Origin: CAYLYU01 sp964501925
GTDB taxonomy: Bacteria > Pseudomonadota > Zetaproteobacteria > Mariprofundales > Mariprofundaceae
DNA length: 64,000 bases
Assembly: GCA_964501925.1 (NCBI GenBank)
Contig: CAZCTM010000003.1
Span: 1-64,000 of the forward strand
Reading direction: 5' to 3'
Shown here: positions 1-7,337 of the stretch, piece after piece
Numbering within the stretch: position 1 is the first letter of the stretch
How the letters are laid out: every line of letters begins with the position of its first letter
The notes under the pieces: generated by a model
Seen by the model: only the letters and a program-made list of their open reading frames with translations
Told to the model about the DNA's origin: nothing
The model's database searches: none
Position numbers and translations under genes: made by a program

Positions 1-268
<268 letters not shown>

Positions 269-305
269 GCAACGTTAAGACACTTGAAGATTTCCTGTAC
301 CTGTT

Positions 306-421
306 TCCTGGTGGCCATAGCGAGGTGGAACCGCCTGATCCCATCCCGAACTCAGAAGCTAAGCGCCTCAGCGCCGATGGTACTGCGGGAATACCCGTGG
401 GAGAGTAGGACACCGCCAGGA
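306..421 (+). rRNA. 5S ribosomal RNA
   Basis: About 116 nt with the 5S landmarks: CCATCCCGAACTCAGAAG in loop B/helix III, GCGCCGATGGTA in the loop E region, and complementary ends (TCCTGGTGG at the 5' side, CACCGCCAGGA at the 3' side). It follows the 23S end by ~37 nt, the normal operon order. No tRNA is visible after it. Confidence 0.96.
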
Positions 422-434
422 TTTATTACTACGG

Positions 435-502
435 ACGTCCGTGTCCTTCGGGGCTGATGCCCCCGACCTGACGGACGTTCAAATCGGCTATCCTGCCGAT
501 TT
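435..502 (+). other. two consecutive hairpins after 5S rRNA
   Basis: ACGTCCGT at 435-442 pairs with ACGGACGT at 471-478, enclosing an inner GGGGC-TGAT-GCCCC hairpin at 450-463. A second perfect hairpin, AAATCGGC-TATCCT-GCCGATTT, is at 481-502. Neither has a T-run. They are probably part of the rRNA trailer, used in processing or in slowing polymerase before the terminator that follows. The role is inferred. Confidence 0.6.
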
Positions 503-509
503 GTCTCAG

Positions 510-548
510 AACCCGCCGTTGAGCACTGCTCCGGCGGGTTTTTATTTT
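510..548 (+). terminator. rho-independent terminator of the rRNA operon
   Basis: The stem ACCCGCCG / CGGCGGGT (511-518 with 532-539) has a 13-nt loop and runs into TTTTTATTTT. This is a canonical intrinsic terminator on the plus strand, about 90 nt after 5S rRNA. From here to about 670 no gene or clear signal was seen. Confidence 0.9.
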
Positions 549-670
549 CCCAGACTATTTATCTGGCTGACGTTTTGCAGTTGGGAGGTTGTATATTTGC
601 ATCTACCGGGTCTAAGCTTGCAACGAATGCATTGGGGCGCAGGAGTGAATGAATCCGGGCTGAGGGACTG

Positions 671-823
671 TTGACAATCGATCTTCAATACACTGCTTTT
701 GCAACGCTTTTCCTGATTTCAGTGATTGCCCACATATTTGTGCTTCTTGCTTACTTCAGCATGGACCAACCCCAATATGGTCGTTTCCTCTTTATCTCAC
801 TGGATGTTGGGGACTGGCAGTAG
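671..823 (+). CDS. small membrane peptide (50 aa), coupled to the next gene
   Basis: Not recognised. The frame opens with TTG preceded by GAGGGA and runs 50 codons to a TAG that overlaps the GTG start of the next gene (TAGTG), an arrangement typical of translational coupling. Residues about 8-31 form one hydrophobic helix (ATLFLISVIAHIFVLLAYF), followed by a short polar tail ending in GDWQ. An in-frame stop lies just upstream at 650-652, so there is little room for a longer protein. It could be a genuine single-pass partner of the nuclease-ATPase. It could instead be the tail of an older gene cut off by insertion next to the rRNA operon, or chance. The start codon is uncertain. Confidence 0.4.
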   Translation: MTIDLQYTAFATLFLISVIAHIFVLLAYFSMDQPQYGRFLFISLDVGDWQ

Positions 824-2823
824 TGGCTAGAGCATATTATTCCGGATTGATTGAGGAATTTGTTGATTCCTCTGTCGATGCGGTTCTTGGCGCGCTGGCT
901 GACAACAATCAATTCAGCTTGGAACTCACTCAGAAGAATTCTTGGAAAGAAGAGATCATGCTCCTGCAAAGCATGCTCGCCGGATATGCCGGGAAGGTTT
1001 ACTTTGAGTATTCGATCCCGCGCATGGGGCAGCGGATTGACGTGTTGCTGCTGATCAATGGGGTCATCTTTGTGCTCGAATTCAAAGTTGGCGAGCGGGC
1101 ATTTCATCAGCACCACATCGACCAAGTTTGGGATTACGCGCTAGATCTGAAAAACTTCCATGAGACCAGCCATAATTTGCTGATGGCGCCGGTTCTGGTT
1201 GCCACCAACGCCAAGCAAGGCGCGCTCAATATTTCGATGACGCCGCAAGGTGACAACCTACTTTTTCCCATCTTGAGCAATGCTGAAATGCTGCCGGATG
1301 TGATTGCTGGAGTGTTGGCGTTTGCCGAAGAGCAGGCGATGGAGCCGGAGCAATGGGAGCAAGGTCGTTACTTGCCAACACCAACGATTATTGAGGCAGC
1401 GCTGTCGCTTTACCAAGGGCATTCGGTTGAAGAGATATCCCGCAAGGAAGCAGAGGACGATGATACGAAGAAAACGACCGATGCCATTTCAGCGGTGATC
1501 GTCAATGCGCGTTCGACGGGCCAGAAATGCATCTGCTTTGTAACGGGGGTGCCCGGTGCTGGTAAAACATTGGTTGGCTTGGATATCGCCAATCAGCACA
1601 CGGACGAAGCCAGTGAGCTTTACAGCGTTTTCCTTTCTGGCAATGGACCGCTGGTAGCCATCTTGACGGAAGCATTGGCTAGGGACGCCGTGCGGCGATC
1701 AATTCTTGAGGGCAAGAGGATCACAAAGGGCGAAGCAAAGCGGGCGGCCAAAGCGAGAATCCAAAACGTTCACCATTTCCGTGATGAATATCTTCAAGAT
1801 AAAGGAGCTCCAACTGAGCATGTGGTGCTGTTTGATGAGGCGCAGCGGGCATGGAGCTTAGAGCAGACCACTTCATTTATGCGACAGAAAAAAGGTGTGC
1901 CCGATTTTGAAATGTCGGAACCTGAGTTTTTGATCTCCTGCATGGATCGACACGAAGATTGGGCGGTCATCGTCTGCTTGGTCGGCGGTGGCCAAGAGAT
2001 TAACACCGGCGAAGCTGGCATAAGCGAGTGGATCGAATCAGTCAACCGCTCATTTCCGGATTGGCATGTTTATATCTCGCCGCAAATTCACGACAGCGAA
2101 TATGCCGCTGGTGAAGCCGTTGCCATGCTCAAGCCGCACCGTGATGTGACCTATATTGATGGCTTGCACCTCTCTGTCTCCATGCGCTCGTTTCGAGCTG
2201 AGAATGTGTCGGCGCTGGTGAAGCAGATGCTTGACCTGGATGTGTCAGCGGCTCGGAAGATGCTAGACGCATTGGATGGTAAATATCCGATTGTCGTGAC
2301 GCGCTGCCTGAAGAGAGCCAAAGAGTGGCTCAAGCAGCAGGCACGCGGTTCGGAGCGATATGGCATTGTCGTGTCATCGCAAGCCTCTCGACTCAAGCCC
2401 CATGCCATTGATGTGAAGTCGCCGATGAACCCTGTGCACTGGTTCCTTGAGGGTAAAGATGACGTGCGCTCATCCTACTACCTCGAAGATGTGGCGACTG
2501 AATTTCATATTCAGGGATTGGAGCTGGATTGGGCGTGTGTGACTTGGGATGGCGATTTCAGGTACAGCGAAGAGGGCTGGCAGCATTTCTCATTCCGCGG
2601 CAAAAAATGGCAGCGAATCAATAAGCCTGAGCGACAAATGTATCTTAAGAATGCTTATCGAGTCCTGCTCACGCGAGCCCGGCAAGGCATGGTGATAGTC
2701 GTGCCAGAAGGTGATCCCGAAGATCCAACGAGGGATGCATCGTTTTATGATGACACCTTTGAATACTTAACATCGATTGGCTTTCCAATCTTAGAGAAGG
2801 CTTGTGTGGGGTGCGAATGCTGA
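823..2823 (+). CDS. nuclease-ATPase fusion: PD-(D/E)XK-like N-terminus plus DUF2075 P-loop helicase-like domain
   Basis: 666 aa from a GTG start that overlaps the preceding stop. The N-terminal ~150 residues resemble a PD-(D/E)XK nuclease: D73 in RIDVLLL, then E86-F-K88 in VLEFKVG. A Walker A motif (GVPGAGKT, 242-249) begins a DUF2075/Schlafen-like superfamily-1-type ATPase. Walker B is FDEAQ near 337-341, and the C-terminal NAYRVLLTRARQG motif is typical of DUF2075 proteins. Base composition in sampled lines is about 52% GC, lower than the core genes. There are no functional neighbours except the small membrane ORF. Proteins of this class often sit in mobile or defence loci. A role in restricting foreign DNA or processing DNA ends is inference. 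Confidence 0.85.
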   Translation: MARAYYSGLIEEFVDSSVDAVLGALADNNQFSLELTQKNSWKEEIMLLQSMLAGYAGKVYFEYSIPRMGQRIDVLLLINGVIFVLEFKVGERAFHQHHIDQVWDYALDLKNFHETSHNLLMAPVLVATNAKQGALNISMTPQGDNLLFPILSNAEMLPDVIAGVLAFAEEQAMEPEQWEQGRYLPTPTIIEAALSLYQGHSVEEISRKEAEDDDTKKTTDAISAVIVNARSTGQKCICFVTGVPGAGKTLVGLDIANQHTDEASELYSVFLSGNGPLVAILTEALARDAVRRSILEGKRITKGEAKRAAKARIQNVHHFRDEYLQDKGAPTEHVVLFDEAQRAWSLEQTTSFMRQKKGVPDFEMSEPEFLISCMDRHEDWAVIVCLVGGGQEINTGEAGISEWIESVNRSFPDWHVYISPQIHDSEYAAGEAVAMLKPHRDVTYIDGLHLSVSMRSFRAENVSALVKQMLDLDVSAARKMLDALDGKYPIVVTRCLKRAKEWLKQQARGSERYGIVVSSQASRLKPHAIDVKSPMNPVHWFLEGKDDVRSSYYLEDVATEFHIQGLELDWACVTWDGDFRYSEEGWQHFSFRGKKWQRINKPERQMYLKNAYRVLLTRARQGMVIVVPEGDPEDPTRDASFYDDTFEYLTSIGFPILEKACVGCEC

Positions 2824-2924
2824 CGGTTAGCGTCCCACCCCGTGGTGTGCGAAGGGGTTGAGGCAGGCGGCCACCACGCCATTCTTCGGGTTATTGAGAA
2901 GATAATCAGAAGGAGGATGACGCG

Positions 2925-2990
2925 ATGGCCAAGAAGAAGACTGGAAAAAGAGAAAAAAAGAGAAAAAAGTGCCAGGCTTTCATATCTTGA
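2925..2990 (+). pseudogene. short Lys/Arg-rich ORF cut by a repeat
   Basis: A strong ribosome binding site (AGGAGG at 2911-2916) stands 8 nt before an ATG. The 21-codon frame starts MAKKKTGKREKKRKK and then enters the inverted repeat at 2969, where it soon stops. Good translation signals on such a short frame suggest the 5' end of a gene whose remainder was replaced by the repeat. It could also be a real basic micropeptide. Not recognised. Confidence 0.3.
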
Positions 2991-2992
2991 TA
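2969..2992 (+). repeat. inverted repeat, left copy (CAGGCTTTCATATCTTGATA family)
   Basis: Reads GTGC then CAGGCTTTCATATCTTGATA. Its last 20 bases are perfectly complementary to 3097-3116, and all 24 match 57435-57458 in reverse complement. It has no coding content. It looks like the terminal repeat of a mobile or REP-like element, with the GTGC end facing outward. Confidence 0.85.
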
Positions 2993-3037
2993 ACTTCATC
3001 GGTGATTTTTTTCATCATTGCTCGCGACATCGGACAA

Positions 3038-3094
3038 TCACATGCTGCCATGCTTCATCACCAGCCAGGCGAGAACAGTCCCAGCAGCCCCGAT
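3038..3094 (-). pseudogene. C-terminal fragment of an unidentified gene between the repeats
   Basis: The minus strand reads IGAAGTVLAWLVMKHGSM and then stops. This could be the last helix and tail of a membrane protein. Upstream the frame runs straight into the repeat at 3097-3120, so any original 5' part is gone. The evidence is only an open frame of plausible composition, and chance is possible. Confidence 0.2.
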
Positions 3095-3096
3095 AA

Positions 3097-3120
3097 TATC
3101 AAGATATGAAAGCCTGACCC
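3097..3120 (-). repeat. inverted repeat, right copy
   Basis: TATCAAGATATGAAAGCCTG followed by ACCC; the first 20 bases pair perfectly with 2973-2992. Together the two arms bound a ~104-bp core with no complete gene, the size and shape of a MITE-like element or two opposed REP units. The outer end diverges from the other copies (ACCC instead of GCAC). From here to 3213 no gene was seen. Confidence 0.85.
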
Positions 3121-3213
3121 CACCAACTCTTGATCTTTTTTCAATGCTTAACCAAGATGCCGCAATAAAGACAGGTTACATGAAGGATCTTTTTACCGGG
3201 AGGGGGTTGGTAC

Positions 3214-4371
3214 ATGAAGTTCATTCGTTTCGTTTGCATGACATTTATTGCTTTGTTGATGATGTCTGGTTCAGTCCGGGCAGCTTATATCTGCCCCACG
3301 GGCTGGACGCTGGCCAATCCGATACTGGGGCCAGGGGCGTTGCCACTCGCCTTCCCGCTGAACGGCGTGGCGTCCAACGGCGCCATTACGGTAGCCGTGG
3401 GCGCTGGGCTGGATCCGATCATCAGCAGTACAGACAGTTTCAACTGGGTCCAGTCGGCAAGCCCGTTTCAGCCTCCTCAACCCCCCCAGACCTTTACCTC
3501 GGTGGTTTGGGGTGGCAACAAGTTTGTGGCCGTAGGTACGGCGGGAAGCGTGATTTACAGTTTTGACGGCATTGTATGGACCGCTGTTCCGGGAGGCGTG
3601 GGAACGATCCAGACCCTGTGGTCGGTGACCTGGAGTCCGGCGCTGGGCCTGTATGTGACTGTCGGCGGCAACGGCGAGATATGGACCAGTCCGGACGGGC
3701 TTGCATGGACGCAGCAGTCCGTGGGGGTCTTCAATGAGCTGGAGTCCGTGACCTGGAGCCCGGCTCTGGGGATCTTTGTGGCTGTCGGGCTGGCTGATCC
3801 GCTGACCTTTGCCGAGACCGTTGTGACCAGTCCCGATGGTATCACATGGACGGCTCAGGTCAGCGTTCCCGGTTTCGGTAATGACCTTCTTGCAGTGACA
3901 TGGGGAAAGGGCATGTTCGTGGCGGTCGGGCCGACTGGGGTCATCAATACGAGTCCCGATGGGATTACCTGGACCGATCAGCCCCAGGTTTCAATTCATG
4001 ATTTCTCGGCGCTCACGTTTGGCAATGGCCTGTTTGTTGCCGGCGGTCAGGCAGGGGAGTTGTGGGCCAGTCCCGACGGGATCATCTGGTTTCAGGAGCC
4101 AACCGCAGGAGGATGGATCGAGGATGTAACCTGGAACGGGACCTTCTATATCGCCGTCTCTTCCGCAGCCGGTATTCAGGTAAGCAAATGTGGCGGCCTT
4201 GCTCCCCCACCTCCGACGCCGGGAACCACCCCGGTCGCCGGTGGCGGAGGCGGGGGTTGCCTCATTCAGGGGGATTCAGCTTTCGCCTGGATGATGCCGC
4301 TTCTGATTCTGTTGCTGGCCATTCGACTGGGACAACGTAAGGGCGGCAGGGTCGGTCCGGAGCGAGGCTGA
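3214..4371 (+). CDS. secreted beta-propeller-like repeat protein with Gly-rich C-terminal sorting signal
   Basis: 385 aa; AGGGGG lies upstream of the ATG. Residues 1-23 form a signal peptide (FIALLMMSGSVRA before AYICP). The body holds about six ~40-residue repeats built as VTW-x-n-G-x-FVAVG ... TSPDGITWT, like the blades of YCF48/BNR-type propellers. The tail is GGGGGGC, a hydrophobic helix (WMMPLLILLLAIRLG), then RK. This three-part pattern resembles GlyGly-CTERM or JDVT-CTERM surface-sorting signals, which are processed by intramembrane proteases. It probably ends up outside the inner membrane or at the surface. Ligand and role are unknown, and no processing protease was seen in the window. 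Confidence 0.8.
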   Translation: MKFIRFVCMTFIALLMMSGSVRAAYICPTGWTLANPILGPGALPLAFPLNGVASNGAITVAVGAGLDPIISSTDSFNWVQSASPFQPPQPPQTFTSVVWGGNKFVAVGTAGSVIYSFDGIVWTAVPGGVGTIQTLWSVTWSPALGLYVTVGGNGEIWTSPDGLAWTQQSVGVFNELESVTWSPALGIFVAVGLADPLTFAETVVTSPDGITWTAQVSVPGFGNDLLAVTWGKGMFVAVGPTGVINTSPDGITWTDQPQVSIHDFSALTFGNGLFVAGGQAGELWASPDGIIWFQEPTAGGWIEDVTWNGTFYIAVSSAAGIQVSKCGGLAPPPPTPGTTPVAGGGGGGCLIQGDSAFAWMMPLLILLLAIRLGQRKGGRVGPERG

Positions 4372-4417
4372 TCCCTCCGCAAGTATAATCCCCTACAAAA
4401 TTTGTCAGTAAATGGAC

Positions 4418-4465
4418 TTGCCTGCCATATAAATCGTACTATATTAGTACCACTTATATGGCAGG
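4418..4465 (+). promoter_or_regulatory. promoter and nested operator of the SUF operon
   Basis: A -35-like TTGCCT (4418-4423) and a TATATT -10 (4440-4445) are 16 bp apart. The -10 lies inside the dyad GTACT-ATATT-AGTAC (4436-4450), which resembles IscR/Rrf2-type sites. Outside this, CCTGCCATATAA (4421-4432) is perfectly complementary to TTATATGGCAGG (4454-4465). The right arm ends 8 nt before the ATG and contains the ribosome-binding AGG. Autoregulation by the Rrf2 protein encoded next is likely but inferred. Confidence 0.6.
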
Positions 4466-4473
4466 CAGGTGAA

Positions 4474-4944
4474 ATGTTCCGGATTACACGATTAACCGAC
4501 TACGGTGTGTTGCTGATGACAGAGTTTGCGGCGCAGCCAGGGAAGCTGCGCAATGCGGCCAGTCTGGCGAATAAGCTGTGCCTGCCGGTCCCCACGGTCA
4601 GCAAGGTTCTCAAGCTTCTGCTGAAAAAGGGGCTGCTGGATTCCATTCGCGGCGCCGGCGGGGGTTACCGTCTGGCGCGCGGGGCCGAGGAGATTTCGGT
4701 GCAGGATATCATTGAAGCGCTTGAAGGGCCGATCGCCCTGACGGAATGCAACCTGAGGCTGGGCGATTGTGAGCAACAGCCCCGCTGTTCCGCAAGCAGA
4801 AGCTGGCAGCGGATCAATCATGCCGTCAGCGAGACACTGGCCGGCATTACACTGGCCGACATGGCTCATCCCTGTTTTGAGCCGTCGGTTCCGGTCCGGA
4901 AACGGCCTTCGGGAACAATACCGGTCCGTTCGGAGGCGGGATAG
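4474..4944 (+). CDS. Rrf2-family iron-sulfur regulator of the SUF operon (IscR-like)
   Basis: 156 aa. The winged-helix N-terminus (MFRITRLTDYGVLLMTEFA) matches the SUF-linked Rrf2 regulators. C92, C99 and C105 lie at the spacing of the cluster ligands of IscR, so it probably binds [2Fe-2S] and senses Fe-S status. The ATG was chosen because family alignment starts with MFRIT and GGCAGGTGAA precedes it; a longer frame to 4402 would run through the operator. The stop is 4 nt before sufB. It is expected to repress or tune its own operon through the dyad upstream. Confidence 0.92.
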   Translation: MFRITRLTDYGVLLMTEFAAQPGKLRNAASLANKLCLPVPTVSKVLKLLLKKGLLDSIRGAGGGYRLARGAEEISVQDIIEALEGPIALTECNLRLGDCEQQPRCSASRSWQRINHAVSETLAGITLADMAHPCFEPSVPVRKRPSGTIPVRSEAG

Positions 4945-4948
4945 GAAC

Positions 4949-6394
4949 ATGACCACGGACAGACAGGTTAAAGAGCTGGTAAGCCGCGAATACAAGGCCG
5001 GATTTGTGACCGACATCGAGTCGGATACGGTCCCGCCCGGTCTCAACGAGGACGTGATCCGGCTGATCTCGGCCAAGAAGGAGGAGCCGCCGTTCATGCT
5101 CGAGTGGCGACTGAAGGCCTACCGCCACTGGCTTGAAATGGCCGAGCCGCACTGGGCCCACATTCATCATCCACCCATCGATTACCAGGCGATTTCCTAT
5201 TATTCGGCCCCGAAGAGCAGGGAAGATGCCCCCAAGAGCCTGGATGAGGTGGATCCCAGACTGCTGGAGACCTACGAGAAACTGGGCATTCCCCTGCATG
5301 AGCGGGAGATCCTCGCGGGGGTGGCTGTGGATGCGGTGTTTGATTCGGTCTCGGTGGCCACCACGTTCAAGGACAAGCTTGCGTCCATGGGTATCATCTT
5401 CTGCTCGTTCTCGGAGGCGGTGAGAAACCATCCTGATCTGGTTCGGCGCTATCTGGGAACGGTTGTCCCCTATACGGACAATTTCTTTGCCACCCTCAAT
5501 TCCGCCGTCTTTTCGGATGGTTCCTTTGTCTATGTTCCGAAAGGCGTGCGCTGTCCGATGGAGCTTTCAACCTATTTCCGCATCAATGCCATCAGCACCG
5601 GCCAGTTCGAGCGAACACTGATCATCGCGGATGAGGGTGCCTATGTCAGCTATCTGGAGGGATGCACGGCACCCATGCGCGACGAAAACCAGCTGCATGC
5701 GGCTGTCGTCGAGCTGGTGGCGCTGGATGATGCGCAGATCAAGTATTCCACCGTGCAGAACTGGTATCCGGGCGATGAGAACGGGGTCGGCGGCATCTAC
5801 AATTTTGTGACCAAGCGGGGCGACTGCCGGGGGAAAGGCTCCAGGATATCCTGGACGCAGGTGGAGACCGGTTCCGCGATCACCTGGAAATATCCGAGCT
5901 GCATCCTTCGGGGTGACGATTCGGTGGGCGAGTTCTATTCGGTGGCCCTGACCAACAACTATCAGCAGGCGGACACGGGTACCAAGATGATCCATATCGG
6001 CAGGAATACCCGCAGCACGATTGTGTCCAAGGGGATTTCCGCCGGCCACGGAAGCAACGCCTACCGCGGCCTGGTGAAGATACTGAAACATGCCGACAAC
6101 GCCCGCAACTACACCCGGTGCGACTCCCTTCTTCTGGGGGACAAGTGCGGGGCGCATACCTTTCCCTATATGGAGGTCAGGAACCCGTCCGCCAAAGTGG
6201 AGCATGAGGCCACGACCTCGAAGATCGGCGATGACCAGCTCTTTTACTGTATGCAGCGCGGCCTGTCCGAGGAGGATGCCGTGAACATGATCGTCAACGG
6301 ATTCTGCAAGGAGGTCTTCAGGGAACTGCCAATGGAGTTCGCGGTCGAGGCGGGAAGACTGCTTGCCGTCAGCCTTGAAGGCGCGGTGGGATAA
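4949..6394 (+). CDS. sufB: Fe-S cluster scaffold protein SufB
   Basis: 481 aa, usual length. SufB forms the SufBC2D scaffold on which Fe-S clusters are built in the cytosol, and receives sulfur from the SufS-sulfurtransferase pair. Recognised from family blocks such as YVPKGVRCPMELSTYFRIN, EGCTAPMRDENQLHAAVVEL and GKGSRISWTQVETGSAITWKYP, with conserved cysteines. The ATG follows TAGGAAC, directly after the regulator stop. First structural gene of the operon; 187 nt separate it from sufC, an unusually large gap that is filled by a repeat. Confidence 0.97.
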   Translation: MTTDRQVKELVSREYKAGFVTDIESDTVPPGLNEDVIRLISAKKEEPPFMLEWRLKAYRHWLEMAEPHWAHIHHPPIDYQAISYYSAPKSREDAPKSLDEVDPRLLETYEKLGIPLHEREILAGVAVDAVFDSVSVATTFKDKLASMGIIFCSFSEAVRNHPDLVRRYLGTVVPYTDNFFATLNSAVFSDGSFVYVPKGVRCPMELSTYFRINAISTGQFERTLIIADEGAYVSYLEGCTAPMRDENQLHAAVVELVALDDAQIKYSTVQNWYPGDENGVGGIYNFVTKRGDCRGKGSRISWTQVETGSAITWKYPSCILRGDDSVGEFYSVALTNNYQQADTGTKMIHIGRNTRSTIVSKGISAGHGSNAYRGLVKILKHADNARNYTRCDSLLLGDKCGAHTFPYMEVRNPSAKVEHEATTSKIGDDQLFYCMQRGLSEEDAVNMIVNGFCKEVFRELPMEFAVEAGRLLAVSLEGAVG

Positions 6395-6401
6395 GAAAAT
6401 G

Positions 6402-6566
6402 AACCACGAAGTCACCAAGACACCAGGGAAAACAATCAGCGATGAATTGAATGAATCTGAGCGCCAGGTGGTTGAAAAGTGACATGTGGGCCATAAAGCG
6501 CAGCCTGTGATCAGACAAGGTATCAAACGGATTATTTTATGAAAAACTTCGTGCCTTTGTGGTTAA
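6402..6566 (+). repeat. imperfect inverted-repeat element between sufB and sufC
   Basis: AACCACGAAGTCACCAAGAC at 6402-6421 is nearly complementary to CTTCGTGCCTTTGTGGTTAA at 6547-6566. The interior has no gene. Palindromes with TTCGTG-n-CTTTGTGGTT ends are widespread dispersed repeats in proteobacterial genomes (general knowledge, not checked here). Its place inside an operon means it must be transcribed with it and could form a long hairpin. Confidence 0.65.
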
Positions 6567-6581
6567 TAAAGGAATAAAACA

Positions 6582-7337
6582 ATGCTGAAGATTGAAAATT
6601 TACATGTCCGTGTTGATGGCAAGGAAATCCTCAGGGGGATTGATCTTGAGATCCGGTCCGGGGAAGTACATGCCATCATGGGGCCCAACGGTTCCGGAAA
6701 GAGCACGCTGGCCAATGTCCTGGCCGGCAGGAGCGGTTACGAGGTTACAAAAGGGCGCGTGATCTATATGGGCAGGGATCTGCTCGGGCTTTCGCCTGAA
6801 GAACGCGCCCGTGAGGGGATATTCCTGGCCTTTCAGTATCCCGTGGAGATTCCCGGGGTAAACAATATCTATCTGCTGAAGGCGGGACTCAACGCGTTGC
6901 GCAAACATCAGGGGCTGCCTGAACTGGACGCCATGGAGTTCATGGCCATGGTCAGGGAAAGAATGAAACTGGTCCGGATGGATGAATCCCTGCTCAGCCG
7001 TTCGGTCAACGAGGGATTCTCGGGCGGCGAGAAAAAGCGAAACGAGATTTTCCAGATGGCGATCCTGGAACCCAGGCTGGCCATCCTGGACGAAACGGAT
7101 TCCGGACTGGATATCGACGCCCTGCGCATTGTAGCCAGGGGCATCAATCACCTGAGATCTCCCGACCGGGCCATGATTCTGGTCACCCACTATCAGAGGC
7201 TGCTCGGTTACATTGAGCCGGATATGGTGCACGTGCTTTCCGGGGGACGGATCATCAAATCCGGCAGCAAGGAGCTGGCGCTGGAGCTGGAGGAACGCGG
7301 CTACGACTGGGTGGAAAAGGAAGCCGTTAACGCATGA
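6582..7337 (+). CDS. sufC: Fe-S assembly ATPase SufC
   Basis: 251 aa soluble ABC ATPase of the SufBC2D complex. Its ATP hydrolysis drives the SufB/SufD shape change needed for cluster assembly. Walker A GPNGSGKSTL, the SufC-type signature FSGGEKKRNEI and Walker B LAILDETDSGLDID are all present. Its last 4 bases overlap the start of sufD (ATGA), so the two are translationally coupled. The upstream repeat could lower or decouple its expression from sufB. Confidence 0.97.
   Translation: MLKIENLHVRVDGKEILRGIDLEIRSGEVHAIMGPNGSGKSTLANVLAGRSGYEVTKGRVIYMGRDLLGLSPEERAREGIFLAFQYPVEIPGVNNIYLLKAGLNALRKHQGLPELDAMEFMAMVRERMKLVRMDESLLSRSVNEGFSGGEKKRNEIFQMAILEPRLAILDETDSGLDIDALRIVARGINHLRSPDRAMILVTHYQRLLGYIEPDMVHVLSGGRIIKSGSKELALELEERGYDWVEKEAVNA

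Noticed and set aside
671..694. TTGACA at 671 as the -35 of a promoter for the nuclease-ATPase
   Set aside because: No -10 at 16-18 bp; the nearest TACACT is only ~12 bp away. The same bases serve better as the TTG start of the small ORF.
5567..6526. 319-codon minus-strand frame across sufB
   Set aside because: Antisense to conserved sufB, with no family features and no initiation signal.
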